Source: an uncultured Clostridia bacterium
GTDB lineage: Bacteria > Bacillota > Clostridia > Christensenellales > Borkfalkiaceae
Length of the DNA: 8,573 nt
Assembly (NCBI GenBank): GCA_947176485.1
Contig: CAMWQS010000065.1
Coordinates: 1 to 8,573, forward strand
Direction of reading: 5' to 3'
Shown here: positions 1 through 4,780 of the stretch, piece after piece
How the letters are laid out: the number at the start of each line of letters is the position of its first letter
Numbering within the stretch: position 1 is the stretch's first letter
Notes under the pieces: model-generated
Database searches by the model: none
What the model saw: the letters and a program-made list of their open reading frames with translations, nothing else
Told to the model about the DNA's origin: nothing
Translations under genes and position numbers: made by a program

Positions 1-1
1 T

Positions 2-20
2 AGATGTGTATTCGAGACAT
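2..20 (+). other. Probable residual Nextera mosaic-end adapter sequence
   Basis: Bases 2-20 match the 19-base Tn5/Nextera mosaic end (AGATGTGTATAAGAGACAG) at 16 of 19 positions. The mismatches are at 12, 13 and 20. Such a match at the very edge of a sequence is far more likely to be untrimmed or mis-assembled library adapter than genomic DNA. It replaces the expected start codon and first signal-peptide residues of the lipoprotein gene. Confidence 0.75.
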
Positions 21-409
21 CCATCATACTTGCGTTTGCTCTTACGGGCTGCAGCAAGGCGGGCAACATTAAGAAGGCGTATGAAAACGAGGGCTACACC
101 GTTGAATCGCACTCTGCAAGCGAGGAAGATTTGAAGAAGATGGGCTTAAGCGACGAGGACGCGAAAGAAGCTTCTTCTTACGAGATTTACGTGGTTTACG
201 ATAAGGTAACCGGTAAAGTTCCCTCAGCTTCTTACGTGAAGTTCCCCTCTGCCGGCAAAATTAAGGACGGAATGACGACGACCAACGATGACGGTTCTAA
301 GGATACCACGACTTACGACGAAGCAGTTGAAGCGGGACTTATCAACGGCGACTGCGTTTATATCGGACTTCCCACCGGCGAATTGTTTGAAATCTTCAAA
401 AACGCATAA
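2..409 (+). CDS. Small secreted lipoprotein, 5'-truncated
   Basis: The open frame runs from the window edge to the TAA at 407-409. Codons from about 20 encode a hydrophobic stretch ending in a lipobox-like L-T-G-C, with the Cys codon at 50-52. This is the end of a type II signal peptide, so the protein should be lipidated on that cysteine and anchored outside the cytoplasmic membrane. The mature part is about 119 residues, hydrophilic and mildly acidic, with no family I recognise. Its C-terminal half is rich in Gly, Thr and Asp and probably forms beta-strands. The real start codon is missing. The TTG at 131 and ATG at 140 are not credible starts because they would remove the lipobox. Codons before about 20 overlap the adapter-like bases and should not be trusted. 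A terminator follows about 70 bp after the stop. Function unknown. Confidence 0.75.
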   Translation, partial: RCVFETSIILAFALTGCSKAGNIKKAYENEGYTVESHSASEEDLKKMGLSDEDAKEASSYEIYVVYDKVTGKVPSASYVKFPSAGKIKDGMTTTNDDGSKDTTTYDEAVEAGLINGDCVYIGLPTGELFEIFKNA

Positions 410-424
410 GCGTTCCGCTTAACC

Positions 425-448
425 AAGTATCTTAAATACTTATAAGTA
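425..448. repeat. Nested AAGTA/TACTT inverted repeats
   Basis: AAGTAT (425-430) pairs with ATACTT (436-441), and TACTTATAAGTA (437-448) is a perfect 12-bp palindrome. Three AAGTA half-sites in alternating orientation therefore lie between the lipoprotein stop codon and its terminator. They could be a weak RNA hairpin or a protein-binding site. Nothing else supports a function. Confidence 0.35.
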
Positions 449-476
449 CACAAACAAAACTCATATCAAACGAGAA

Positions 477-504
477 CCCCCGCCAAGTGGCGGGGGAATT
501 TTTT
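477..504 (+). terminator. Rho-independent terminator of the lipoprotein gene
   Basis: An eight-base-pair GC-rich stem, CCCCCGCC (477-484) with GGCGGGGG (489-496), has a four-base loop. It is followed by AA and a run of six T residues (499-504). On the minus strand there is no comparable T-run after the hairpin, so it acts mainly on plus-strand transcripts. It abuts the stop codon of the minus-strand cysteine-rich gene. Confidence 0.85.
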
Positions 505-781
505 ACTTTGATAAAGCTTTTACAATTAAAATCAGTTTTGCCGTTATTTCCTTCAATTCTTCTTTTATTTCGTATATATCCGTATCGGCACCAACTTTCG
601 GCGTCCATTTATCGCAAACGAAGTCGTACGGCAGCTTTAACCGCTCCTCTTCGGTAAATTTTCTAATGCGGCACTCCCCGCACCTATCTACACTAAAAAA
701 AGTATAACTGACTTTTTGGTAATGCTTAATGAAGTAGTTGCAATTATCGCACCACTTGCGCGGTTCTTCTTTCCTTCTCAT
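503..781 (-). CDS. Small cysteine-cluster (putative zinc-binding) protein, phage-like
   Basis: This is a 92-residue protein. Cysteines lie at 11 and 14 (CDNC, followed by N-Y-F), at 34 and 37 (CGEC, followed by R) and at 56 (C-D-K-W). The order C-x2-C-x-Y-F ... G-x-C-R ... C-x2-W resembles short zinc-binding proteins common in prophages and mobile elements. This is a similarity of pattern, not a family assignment. Residues about 67-92 form a charged-to-hydrophobic helix that could be a coiled coil or dimerisation segment. No transmembrane segment or signal peptide is seen. The ATG at 781 is the only plausible start: no in-frame ATG, GTG or TTG follows before the first CxxC. It lies 7 nt past a perfect promoter -10 box, so the mRNA may be leaderless. 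The gene is divergent from an XRE repressor whose likely operators lie in this gene's promoter. Function unknown. Confidence 0.75.
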   Translation of the reverse strand: MRRKEEPRKWCDNCNYFIKHYQKVSYTFFSVDRCGECRIRKFTEEERLKLPYDFVCDKWTPKVGADTDIYEIKEELKEITAKLILIVKALSK

Positions 782-787
782 AGGTAT

Positions 788-816
788 ATTATACTACGCG
801 TTTCGCGTAATGTCAA
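788..816 (-). promoter_or_regulatory. Perfect consensus sigma-A promoter of the cysteine-cluster gene
   Basis: Read on the minus strand, TTGACA (816-811) is followed by exactly 17 nt and then TATAAT (793-788). All twelve hexamer positions match the sigma-70/sigma-A consensus. The expected transcription start, about 7 nt past the -10 box, falls on the A of the ATG at 781. A promoter this strong normally needs repression, and palindromic operators lie within it. Confidence 0.85.
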
Positions 817-831
817 CGCGTTACGCGTAGT
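793..831. promoter_or_regulatory. Nested palindromic operator between the divergent genes
   Basis: Two similar dyads are present: TACGCG-TTT-CGCGTA (795-809) and ACGCG-TTA-CGCGT (816-828), with centres 20 bp apart, about two helical turns. Together they form a larger imperfect palindrome whose outer arms are ACTACGCG (793-800) and CGCGTAGT (824-831), centred at 812. The first dyad fills the spacer between -10 and -35 of the minus-strand promoter, and the second touches its -35 box. This is the arrangement expected for cooperative binding by the adjacent XRE repressor. The assignment to that protein is inference. Confidence 0.8.
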
Positions 832-834
832 TTG

Positions 835-843
835 TGCTACGAT
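835..843 (+). promoter_or_regulatory. Possible weak extended -10 promoter of the XRE gene
   Basis: TG-C-TACGAT has the extended -10 TG and four of six -10 matches. No good -35 sits at the right distance. If used, transcription would start close to the ATG at 850, again giving little or no 5' leader. Operator dyad 816-828 lies immediately upstream, consistent with autoregulation. Confidence 0.35.
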
Positions 844-849
844 TAAGCT

Positions 850-1053
850 ATGATTATTAATGCCAAGTTAAAAGAACTAAGATTAGAAAAAGGATTAACC
901 CAAAAACAAGTTGCAGAACAGTTAGGAATATCGTCGACTTGTTACAGTGGATATGAACAAGGTTACAGAGAACCAGATTTGAAAACATTAATTAAAATAT
1001 GTAAGTTCTTTGAAGTATCCGCAGATTATTTGCTGGGTTTAAAGGACGAGTAA
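850..1053 (+). CDS. XRE/Cro-CI family HTH transcriptional repressor
   Basis: This 67-residue protein is essentially one helix-turn-helix domain of the XRE (HTH_3) family. Its N-terminal helix includes L-K-E-L-R-L-E-K-G. Helix 2 begins at T17 (T-Q-K-Q-V-A-E-Q). The turn L-G-I-S and recognition helix around residues 28-38 (S-S-T-C-Y-S-G-Y-E-Q-G) follow, then the conserved E-P-D-L-x-T-L and a C-terminal S-A-D-Y-L-L-G. This organisation is typical of small phage or mobile-element repressors, which bind palindromic DNA as dimers. The ATG at 850 is the only usable start before the HTH, and no Shine-Dalgarno precedes it. The gene is visibly more AT-rich than the ribosomal and glycosyltransferase genes nearby, suggesting acquisition. 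It most likely represses itself and the divergent cysteine-cluster gene through the operator at 793-831. An antitoxin role is possible but unsupported. Confidence 0.92.
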   Translation: MIINAKLKELRLEKGLTQKQVAEQLGISSTCYSGYEQGYREPDLKTLIKICKFFEVSADYLLGLKDE

Positions 1054-1064
1054 CTATCAAGCAA

Positions 1065-1194
1065 CTTAATAACGCCGAAGATGCGAGCAAGACAAGGCGC
1101 GTGAGTACCGACCGCCGCGAGTTTACTTTGCGTAAATGAGCAAGGCGGCACGGAACGCAACACCGTATTGCGAAGTATATGCGGCGTTAAGCAA
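1065..1194. repeat. Structured non-coding element with inverted-repeat ends, candidate dispersed repeat
   Basis: TAACGCCG (1070-1077) is the inverse of CGGCGTTA (1182-1189) and closes a GC-rich segment of about 120 bp with no coding potential. Several further pairings lie inside. CCG-A-CCGCC (1108-1116) pairs with GGCGG-CA-CGG (1144-1153). TTTAC/GTAAA (1122-1126 and 1132-1136) has a five-base loop. CGCAA/TTGCG (1156-1160 and 1168-1172) has a seven-base loop. GAGCAAG occurs directly repeated at 1085 and 1138. AAGCAA flanks the element at 1059-1064 and 1189-1194, possibly a short target duplication. It could be a MITE- or REP-like dispersed repeat or a structured RNA. No named family is assigned. 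Confidence 0.55.
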
Positions 1195-1195
1195 T

Positions 1196-1224
1196 AAAAA
1201 AGGTGTCCGCTTGGGACACCTTTT
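1196..1224. terminator. Bidirectional terminator between the XRE gene and rpsI
   Basis: GGTGTCC (1202-1208) pairs with GGACACC (1214-1220) around the loop GCTTG. The hairpin is flanked by A residues at 1196-1201 and by TTTT (1221-1224). On the minus strand the A-run becomes six T residues, so it ends the rplM-rpsI transcript 14 nt past the rpsI stop. On the plus strand it can end transcription from the XRE gene. Confidence 0.88.
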
Positions 1225-1237
1225 ATTATTGCGTTTA

Positions 1238-1651
1238 TTATCTCTTTGAGAACTGAGGTGCACGACGCGCTTTCTTCAAGCCGTACTTCTTTCTTTCCTT
1301 GACGCGAGGGTCGCGGGTTAAGAAGCCTTCCTTCTTCAAAGCGGGGCGGCAGTCGGGTTCTGCTTGTAACAGAGCGCGGGCTACGCCTAAACGGATAGCG
1401 TTTGCCTGACCGGTGTAGCCACCGCCGTAAACGTTAACCAAAACGTCGTACTTGCCTTCTACGCCCAAAAGCGTAAGGGGCTGTTTTACTACGTATTGCA
1501 AAACCGACTGAGGGAAATAATCCTCAAAGGTTCTGTCGTTGATTTCAATATTTCCGGTACCTGCGGGAATAAGACGAACGCGGGCAATTGCCTTCTTTCT
1601 TCTGCCTGTTCCCCAGTATTGGAGTTTTTTCTTTAAATTAGCCTTTGCCAT
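1238..1651 (-). CDS. rpsI: 30S ribosomal protein S9
   Basis: S9 sits in the head of the small ribosomal subunit, and its C-terminal tail reaches the P-site tRNA. The 137-residue protein shows the family hallmarks in order: Y-W-G-T-G-R-R-K-K-A-I-A-R-V near residues 12-25, a central V-x-V-x-G-G-G-Y-T-G-Q-A (about 71-83), A-I-R-L-G-V-A-R-A-L (85-94), and L-T-R-D-x-R-x-K-E-R-K-K-Y-G. It ends in R-A-P-Q-F-S-K-R, the conserved basic terminus. Length is a few residues above the usual 130 because of a short Lys-rich N-terminal extension. The start is supported by GGGGAG upstream. It is second in the operon after rplM, with a 13-nt gap and a terminator just past its stop. No anomaly is seen. Confidence 0.98.
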   Translation of the reverse strand: MAKANLKKKLQYWGTGRRKKAIARVRLIPAGTGNIEINDRTFEDYFPQSVLQYVVKQPLTLLGVEGKYDVLVNVYGGGYTGQANAIRLGVARALLQAEPDCRPALKKEGFLTRDPRVKERKKYGLKKARRAPQFSKR

Positions 1652-1664
1652 ATCCTATCTCCCC

Positions 1665-2096
1665 TTAAAATAATTTAAGCTCTTCGGGCTTCTGCGCTGC
1701 GTGGTTATGTTCGCCACCCTTGTAAACTCTCAGCTTCTTTATCATATCTCTGCCGAGGGAGTTCTTGGGCAACATACCCTTAACAGCTTCGTATACTGCA
1801 AGGTCGCTTTTTTCGGCAAGCATCTTCTTATAAGAAATTTCTTTAAGACCGCCGATATAGCCGGTGTGGTATCTGTAAAATTTATCGTCAAGCTTTTTGC
1901 CGGTAAGGACTACCTTATCACTGTTTAATACGATGACGAAATCGCCCGTGTCAACGTTGGGCGTAAACGTAGGCTTATTTTTACCGCGAAGAATTGCAGC
2001 GACTTTTGATGCGAGTCTGCCCAAGGGAAGCCCCGTTGCATCAACGACGTACCATTTTCTTTCAACTGTCTCCGCCTTAGCCATAAAGGTTTTCAT
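1665..2096 (-). CDS. rplM: 50S ribosomal protein L13
   Basis: L13 is an early-assembling large-subunit protein that binds 23S rRNA. The 143-residue sequence matches the family along its length. E-R-K-W-Y-V-V-D-A-x-G-x-P-L-G-R-L-A-S lies near residues 12-30, then A-A-I-L-R-G-K-x-K-P-T-F-T-P and D-T-G-D-F-V-I-V-x-N. V-V-L-T-G-K-K follows, then the G-M-L-P-K-N-S-L-G-R motif and Y-K-G-G-E-H-N-H-x-A-Q-K-P-E near the end. The start at 2096 has AGGAG (reverse complement of 2103-2107) six nt upstream. Bacillus L13 likewise carries a few residues before its internal Met-Ala, so this start is preferred over the second Met. It heads the rplM-rpsI operon behind a strong promoter and a short structured leader. 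Autoregulation by L13 is plausible. Confidence 0.98.
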   Translation of the reverse strand: MKTFMAKAETVERKWYVVDATGLPLGRLASKVAAILRGKNKPTFTPNVDTGDFVIVLNSDKVVLTGKKLDDKFYRYHTGYIGGLKEISYKKMLAEKSDLAVYEAVKGMLPKNSLGRDMIKKLRVYKGGEHNHAAQKPEELKLF

Positions 2097-2151
2097 TGTA
2101 TGCTCCTTATTTCGATTAGCTGTAATAGCCGTTAACTTCTTTTGAGAATGT
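2097..2151 (-). promoter_or_regulatory. Candidate L13 autoregulatory leader upstream of rplM
   Basis: The predicted transcript has a leader of about 55 nt before the rplM start. Two short hairpins can be drawn: UUCU/AGAA around a four-base loop, and a stem spanning 2115-2136 (GUUA/UAAU and GCU/AGC separated by a three-base bulge, loop AUUAC). An L13 leader family is known in Bacillota at this position and of this size. The match is by position and size only, since I could not test it against the family model. Confidence 0.4.
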
Positions 2152-2157
2152 AAGATT

Positions 2158-2186
2158 ATTTTATTATTTTATAAAATTTCTGTCAA
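2158..2186 (-). promoter_or_regulatory. rplM-rpsI promoter
   Basis: On the minus strand, a perfect TTGACA (2186-2181) is followed by 17 nt and TAAAAT (2163-2158), five of six matches to the -10 consensus. Sequence upstream of the -35 contains A- and T-tracts that may act as an UP element, as expected for a ribosomal protein operon. The start would be near 2151. Confidence 0.8.
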
Positions 2187-2284
2187 GCTGTTTTGTGTTT
2201 GGTTTGTAAAGTTTTTAATAAATTTTAAATTATTTTTCCGCGGGCGAAAATTGGGGCGATTTTTGCAATAATTTGAAAAAAATT

Positions 2285-2313
2285 TTGCATATTGCGCTTA
2301 TCTGTGTTATAAT
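2285..2313 (+). promoter_or_regulatory. Promoter of the GT28 glycosyltransferase gene
   Basis: A perfect TATAAT at 2308-2313 is preceded by the extended -10 TG (2305-2306). TTGCAT (2285-2290) lies 17 nt upstream as a weak -35. Predicted start is near 2320, leaving a leader of about 25 nt that contains GGGAG (2331-2335), ten nt before the ATG at 2346. Confidence 0.75.
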
Positions 2314-2345
2314 GTTAACGATTATCCTACGGGAGCATTCCTTTA

Positions 2346-3596
2346 ATGAAGAAGATTTTAATTCTTAGCATAACCGCGGGCAACGGGCACAACGCCTGCG
2401 CGCAGGTTATGAAGAATAAACTGGATAAGCTTGGCGGCTGCGAAGTGAAAATAGTCGACCTGTTGAAAGAATTTTCCACCCCTTTAAAGGTGTGGACTTC
2501 GGACACGGGCTACTCCCTTTGCGTAAGCCGCGTTTTACCCATTTACAACGCCTTCTTCAATAAATATTTAAAGGCAAAAAATTATAACCGTTACAAGTCC
2601 CCCGCACAGTTCTCGGTGCTGACCACTTTAAACGGGCTTATGCAAGAAATTTTAACCTACAAGCCCGACGTAATATTCTGCACCCACTTCTACTGCGCGA
2701 TTGCGCTCACCGATTTAAAGCTTACCTACAACCTGCCCTGCAAGACGGTTACCACTTGCCTTGATTACCTCGTTTCGCCTTTCTGGGAGTCGTGCATCGG
2801 GGTTGATTACTTCAACGTTTCGGTGGACGACTTGACGCCCGAAATTTTAAGCGAGGGGTTCCGCCCCGAACAGCTTATAAAATTCGGCATACCCGTAGAC
2901 GGGCGCACGCTTGAAGTAAAGGACAAGGCGGCAACGAAGAAGTCGCTCGGTTTGGACGAGGACGTTTTCACCCTTACCGTTATGTTCGGCGGCGGCTTTT
3001 GGTCGGGCGGGCTGAAAATATTCAAGCAAGCCGTAAAGGCGTTAAAGGATAAAAAGGCCCAACTGATAATGATTAACGGCAAGTGCAAAAAGAGCTTTAA
3101 CAAAATTAAAAAGATGAAGTTTGCCGAAAATATCAAGGTGGTGAACGTGGGCTTTACCGACGACGTACCCCTGTACCTCTCCGCTTCCGACGCCGTAGTT
3201 ACGAAGTGCGGCGGGCTAAGTACCACCGAAATTATAAACAAGCGGTTGCCGCTTATCGTTACCGAAAAGCTGCCCGCGCAAGAGCAATACAATTTAAAGT
3301 ATTTAAAATCGAAGGGCGTTGCCTTCTCCTTCAAAAACGCCAAGGAGCTTAAAGCGCACGTTCTGCGCCTTATGAACGACGCAGAATATTTAAAGCAAAC
3401 GGTTGAAAACGCCGAGCCGCTTAGAAAGCCCGCGCTTGACGACCTTGCAAACTTTATTCTGTCTCAGCCGTACGCCGATTATACCGAGCTGGACGGGCAG
3501 GATATAGATACCACGAAAACGAAAAAAGCGGCAAAAGCCGCAATAAACGCCGCCCACAAAAAGGAACGCGCAAACAGAAATAAAAAGAGCCGCTGA
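2346..3596 (+). CDS. GT28 family glycolipid glycosyltransferase (MGDG synthase/UgtP-like)
   Basis: The 416-residue protein has the two-domain GT-B layout of processive diacylglycerol glucosyl/galactosyltransferases and MGDG synthases, which move a sugar from a UDP-sugar to membrane diacylglycerol. The N-terminal acceptor domain opens with I-L-I-L-S-I-T-A-G-N-G-H-N (residues 4-16), the usual G-x-G-H loop. T-H-F-Y (113-116) follows. The donor domain contains M-F-G-G-G-F-W-S-G-G (213-222), V-G-F-T-D-D-V-P-L-Y-L-S-A-S-D (268-282) and the nucleotide-sugar binding K-C-G-G-L-S-T-T-E (287-295). No signal peptide is present, so it should be a peripheral enzyme on the inner membrane face. The last 30 or so residues are Lys/Arg/Ala-rich and may bind anionic lipid. 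It has its own promoter and converges on the operon with a GT4 enzyme and a flippase-like protein. Sugar, acceptor and processivity cannot be read from sequence; a MurG-like role is less likely because of the MGDG-type N-terminus. Confidence 0.88.
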   Translation: MKKILILSITAGNGHNACAQVMKNKLDKLGGCEVKIVDLLKEFSTPLKVWTSDTGYSLCVSRVLPIYNAFFNKYLKAKNYNRYKSPAQFSVLTTLNGLMQEILTYKPDVIFCTHFYCAIALTDLKLTYNLPCKTVTTCLDYLVSPFWESCIGVDYFNVSVDDLTPEILSEGFRPEQLIKFGIPVDGRTLEVKDKAATKKSLGLDEDVFTLTVMFGGGFWSGGLKIFKQAVKALKDKKAQLIMINGKCKKSFNKIKKMKFAENIKVVNVGFTDDVPLYLSASDAVVTKCGGLSTTEIINKRLPLIVTEKLPAQEQYNLKYLKSKGVAFSFKNAKELKAHVLRLMNDAEYLKQTVENAEPLRKPALDDLANFILSQPYADYTELDGQDIDTTKTKKAAKAAINAAHKKERANRNKKSR

Positions 3597-3608
3597 CCGC
3601 GGCTCTTT
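3584..3608. terminator. Bidirectional terminator shared by convergent glycosyltransferase genes
   Basis: A ten-base-pair stem, AAAGAGCCGC (3584-3593) with GCGGCTCTTT (3599-3608), has the loop TGACC. Plus-strand transcripts continue into AATTATTTTTTATTTT, and minus-strand transcripts into TTATTTC after the arm's own TTT. The left arm encodes the last residues of the GT28 enzyme and its TGA stop (3594-3596) sits in the loop. The minus-strand GT4 gene ends 3 nt away at 3611. Confidence 0.85.
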
Positions 3609-3610
3609 AA

Positions 3611-4780
3611 TTATTTTTTATTTTCGATAACACTCAGATAATACTCGTAGTATTCTTTGGTAACTTCGTCCCAACCGATATAGAATTTATCCTTTGCACC
3701 CTCGCTTACTGCTTTAAGCTGCGACGGGTCTTTTAATATTTTAACCAATTCGTCCGCCCAAACGCTTTCGGATAATTCCCACGCATAACCGTTTACGCCG
3801 TTTTCTATGCGCTCTGCCGAGCAGCTGCCTTCTACGGTTGCAGCAGGCAAGCCGTTTGCCGCACTCTCCAAAAGAACTATACTTGCGTTGTCGAACACGG
3901 ACGGGAACAGCAACAAGTCCCCCGCGGCGAAGTATTCCGCAATTAGCTTTTTATCGCTAATTCTGCCGACGAATTCTACGTTTTGGGCAATACCCTCGCT
4001 TTCGGCAAGCCGTTCAAGGGTGCTACGGTAAACCCCGTCGCCGATAATTAAAAATTTGAAGTTATCGAAGCCGCGGCGTTTAACCTCGCCGAGGGCTTTG
4101 ATACTGAACTGGACGTTCTTCGCCTCAACGAGCCTGCCCGCAAATACGAAAGTAACCTTGCCGTCAAGGTCGTGCTTTTTGCGGATTTCGGCAACCCGTT
4201 CGGGGTCGGCAGCGTTACGGGGCATTGAGGTAGCGTTGTATATAACCTTTACGTCAACCGTGCGCGTACTGCCGTAGTCCCCAAGCGTATCTATCATACC
4301 CTTGCAGACCGAGGTTATACCGTCGCAGCCGTCAATGGTCTTTAAGATGTAGTTCATTACGAAGTTTCTTAAACCCTTGCTTTTAACGAGGTTATACGCC
4401 TCGTCCCTGAACTTGGTGTGAACGGTAAACACGACGGGGATATTCAGTTTTTTGCCTAAGTTTAAAGCGTATCTCGGAATAAGGAACGGGCTGTGAAGGT
4501 GGATAATATCGTACCCGCCTTTTTTAATAAGCTTTTTAACCCTGCCGTCGAACCACGGCAAAGCCGCACGGTATCCGCCACGCGTGGGCACCGATTTACA
4601 ACGGTAAACCTTAAGCCCCTCTACCTCTACCTTTTCGGGATATTCGGGAACGAGAATATCAACCTCTCCGTATCCGTTCTTTTCAAACGTGCGGGCTATT
4701 CCGTTCATAACCTCGATGGGTCCGTCTACGCTGGGATAAAAACAGTCCTGCACTTCAAGCACTTTAAGTCGTTTCATCAT
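3611..4780 (-). CDS. GT4 family glycosyltransferase, probably glycolipid-forming
   Basis: This is a 389-residue GT-B retaining glycosyltransferase of the GT4 family, which includes diacylglycerol alpha-glucosyltransferases and phosphatidylinositol mannosyltransferases. The N-domain has the glycine-containing loop Y-P-S-V-D-G-P-I-E (15-23), I-I-H-L-H-S-P-F (92-99) and V-H-T-K-F (120-124). The C-domain has F-A-G-R-L-V-E-A-K-N (213-222), I-I-G-D-G (245-249) and V-G-R-I-S (271-275), then F-P-S-V-F-D-N-A-S-I-V-L-L-E (292-305), the donor-binding region. The usual E-x7-E pair appears as Asp297 and Glu305. There is no membrane span or signal peptide; it is expected on the cytoplasmic membrane face. 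The start, at one of two tandem ATGs (4780 or 4777), lies inside the upstream flippase-like gene (17-nt overlap) with no clear Shine-Dalgarno, suggesting translational coupling. It likely glycosylates a membrane lipid that the flippase-like neighbour moves. The exact sugar and acceptor are unknown. Confidence 0.88.
   Translation of the reverse strand: MMKRLKVLEVQDCFYPSVDGPIEVMNGIARTFEKNGYGEVDILVPEYPEKVEVEGLKVYRCKSVPTRGGYRAALPWFDGRVKKLIKKGGYDIIHLHSPFLIPRYALNLGKKLNIPVVFTVHTKFRDEAYNLVKSKGLRNFVMNYILKTIDGCDGITSVCKGMIDTLGDYGSTRTVDVKVIYNATSMPRNAADPERVAEIRKKHDLDGKVTFVFAGRLVEAKNVQFSIKALGEVKRRGFDNFKFLIIGDGVYRSTLERLAESEGIAQNVEFVGRISDKKLIAEYFAAGDLLLFPSVFDNASIVLLESAANGLPAATVEGSCSAERIENGVNGYAWELSESVWADELVKILKDPSQLKAVSEGAKDKFYIGWDEVTKEYYEYYLSVIENKK

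Noticed and set aside
131..409. Lipoprotein gene starting at the TTG at 131
   Set aside because: The same frame is open upstream to the window edge and encodes a hydrophobic segment with a lipobox cysteine at 50-52, so 131 is internal.
503..1053. Classical toxin-antitoxin pair
   Set aside because: TA genes are usually co-directional and overlapping. These are divergent, and the cysteine protein matches no known toxin, so only a regulator-target relation is supported.
2242..2259. Direct repeat GGGCGA (2242-2247 and 2254-2259) upstream of the GT28 promoter
   Set aside because: Six bases repeated twice in a short AT-rich region is weak, and no regulator is suggested nearby.
2807..3343. Minus-strand open frame of 178 codons opposite the GT28 gene
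   Set aside because: It lies entirely within a confidently assigned gene and its translation shows no family motif, so it is a codon-bias shadow.
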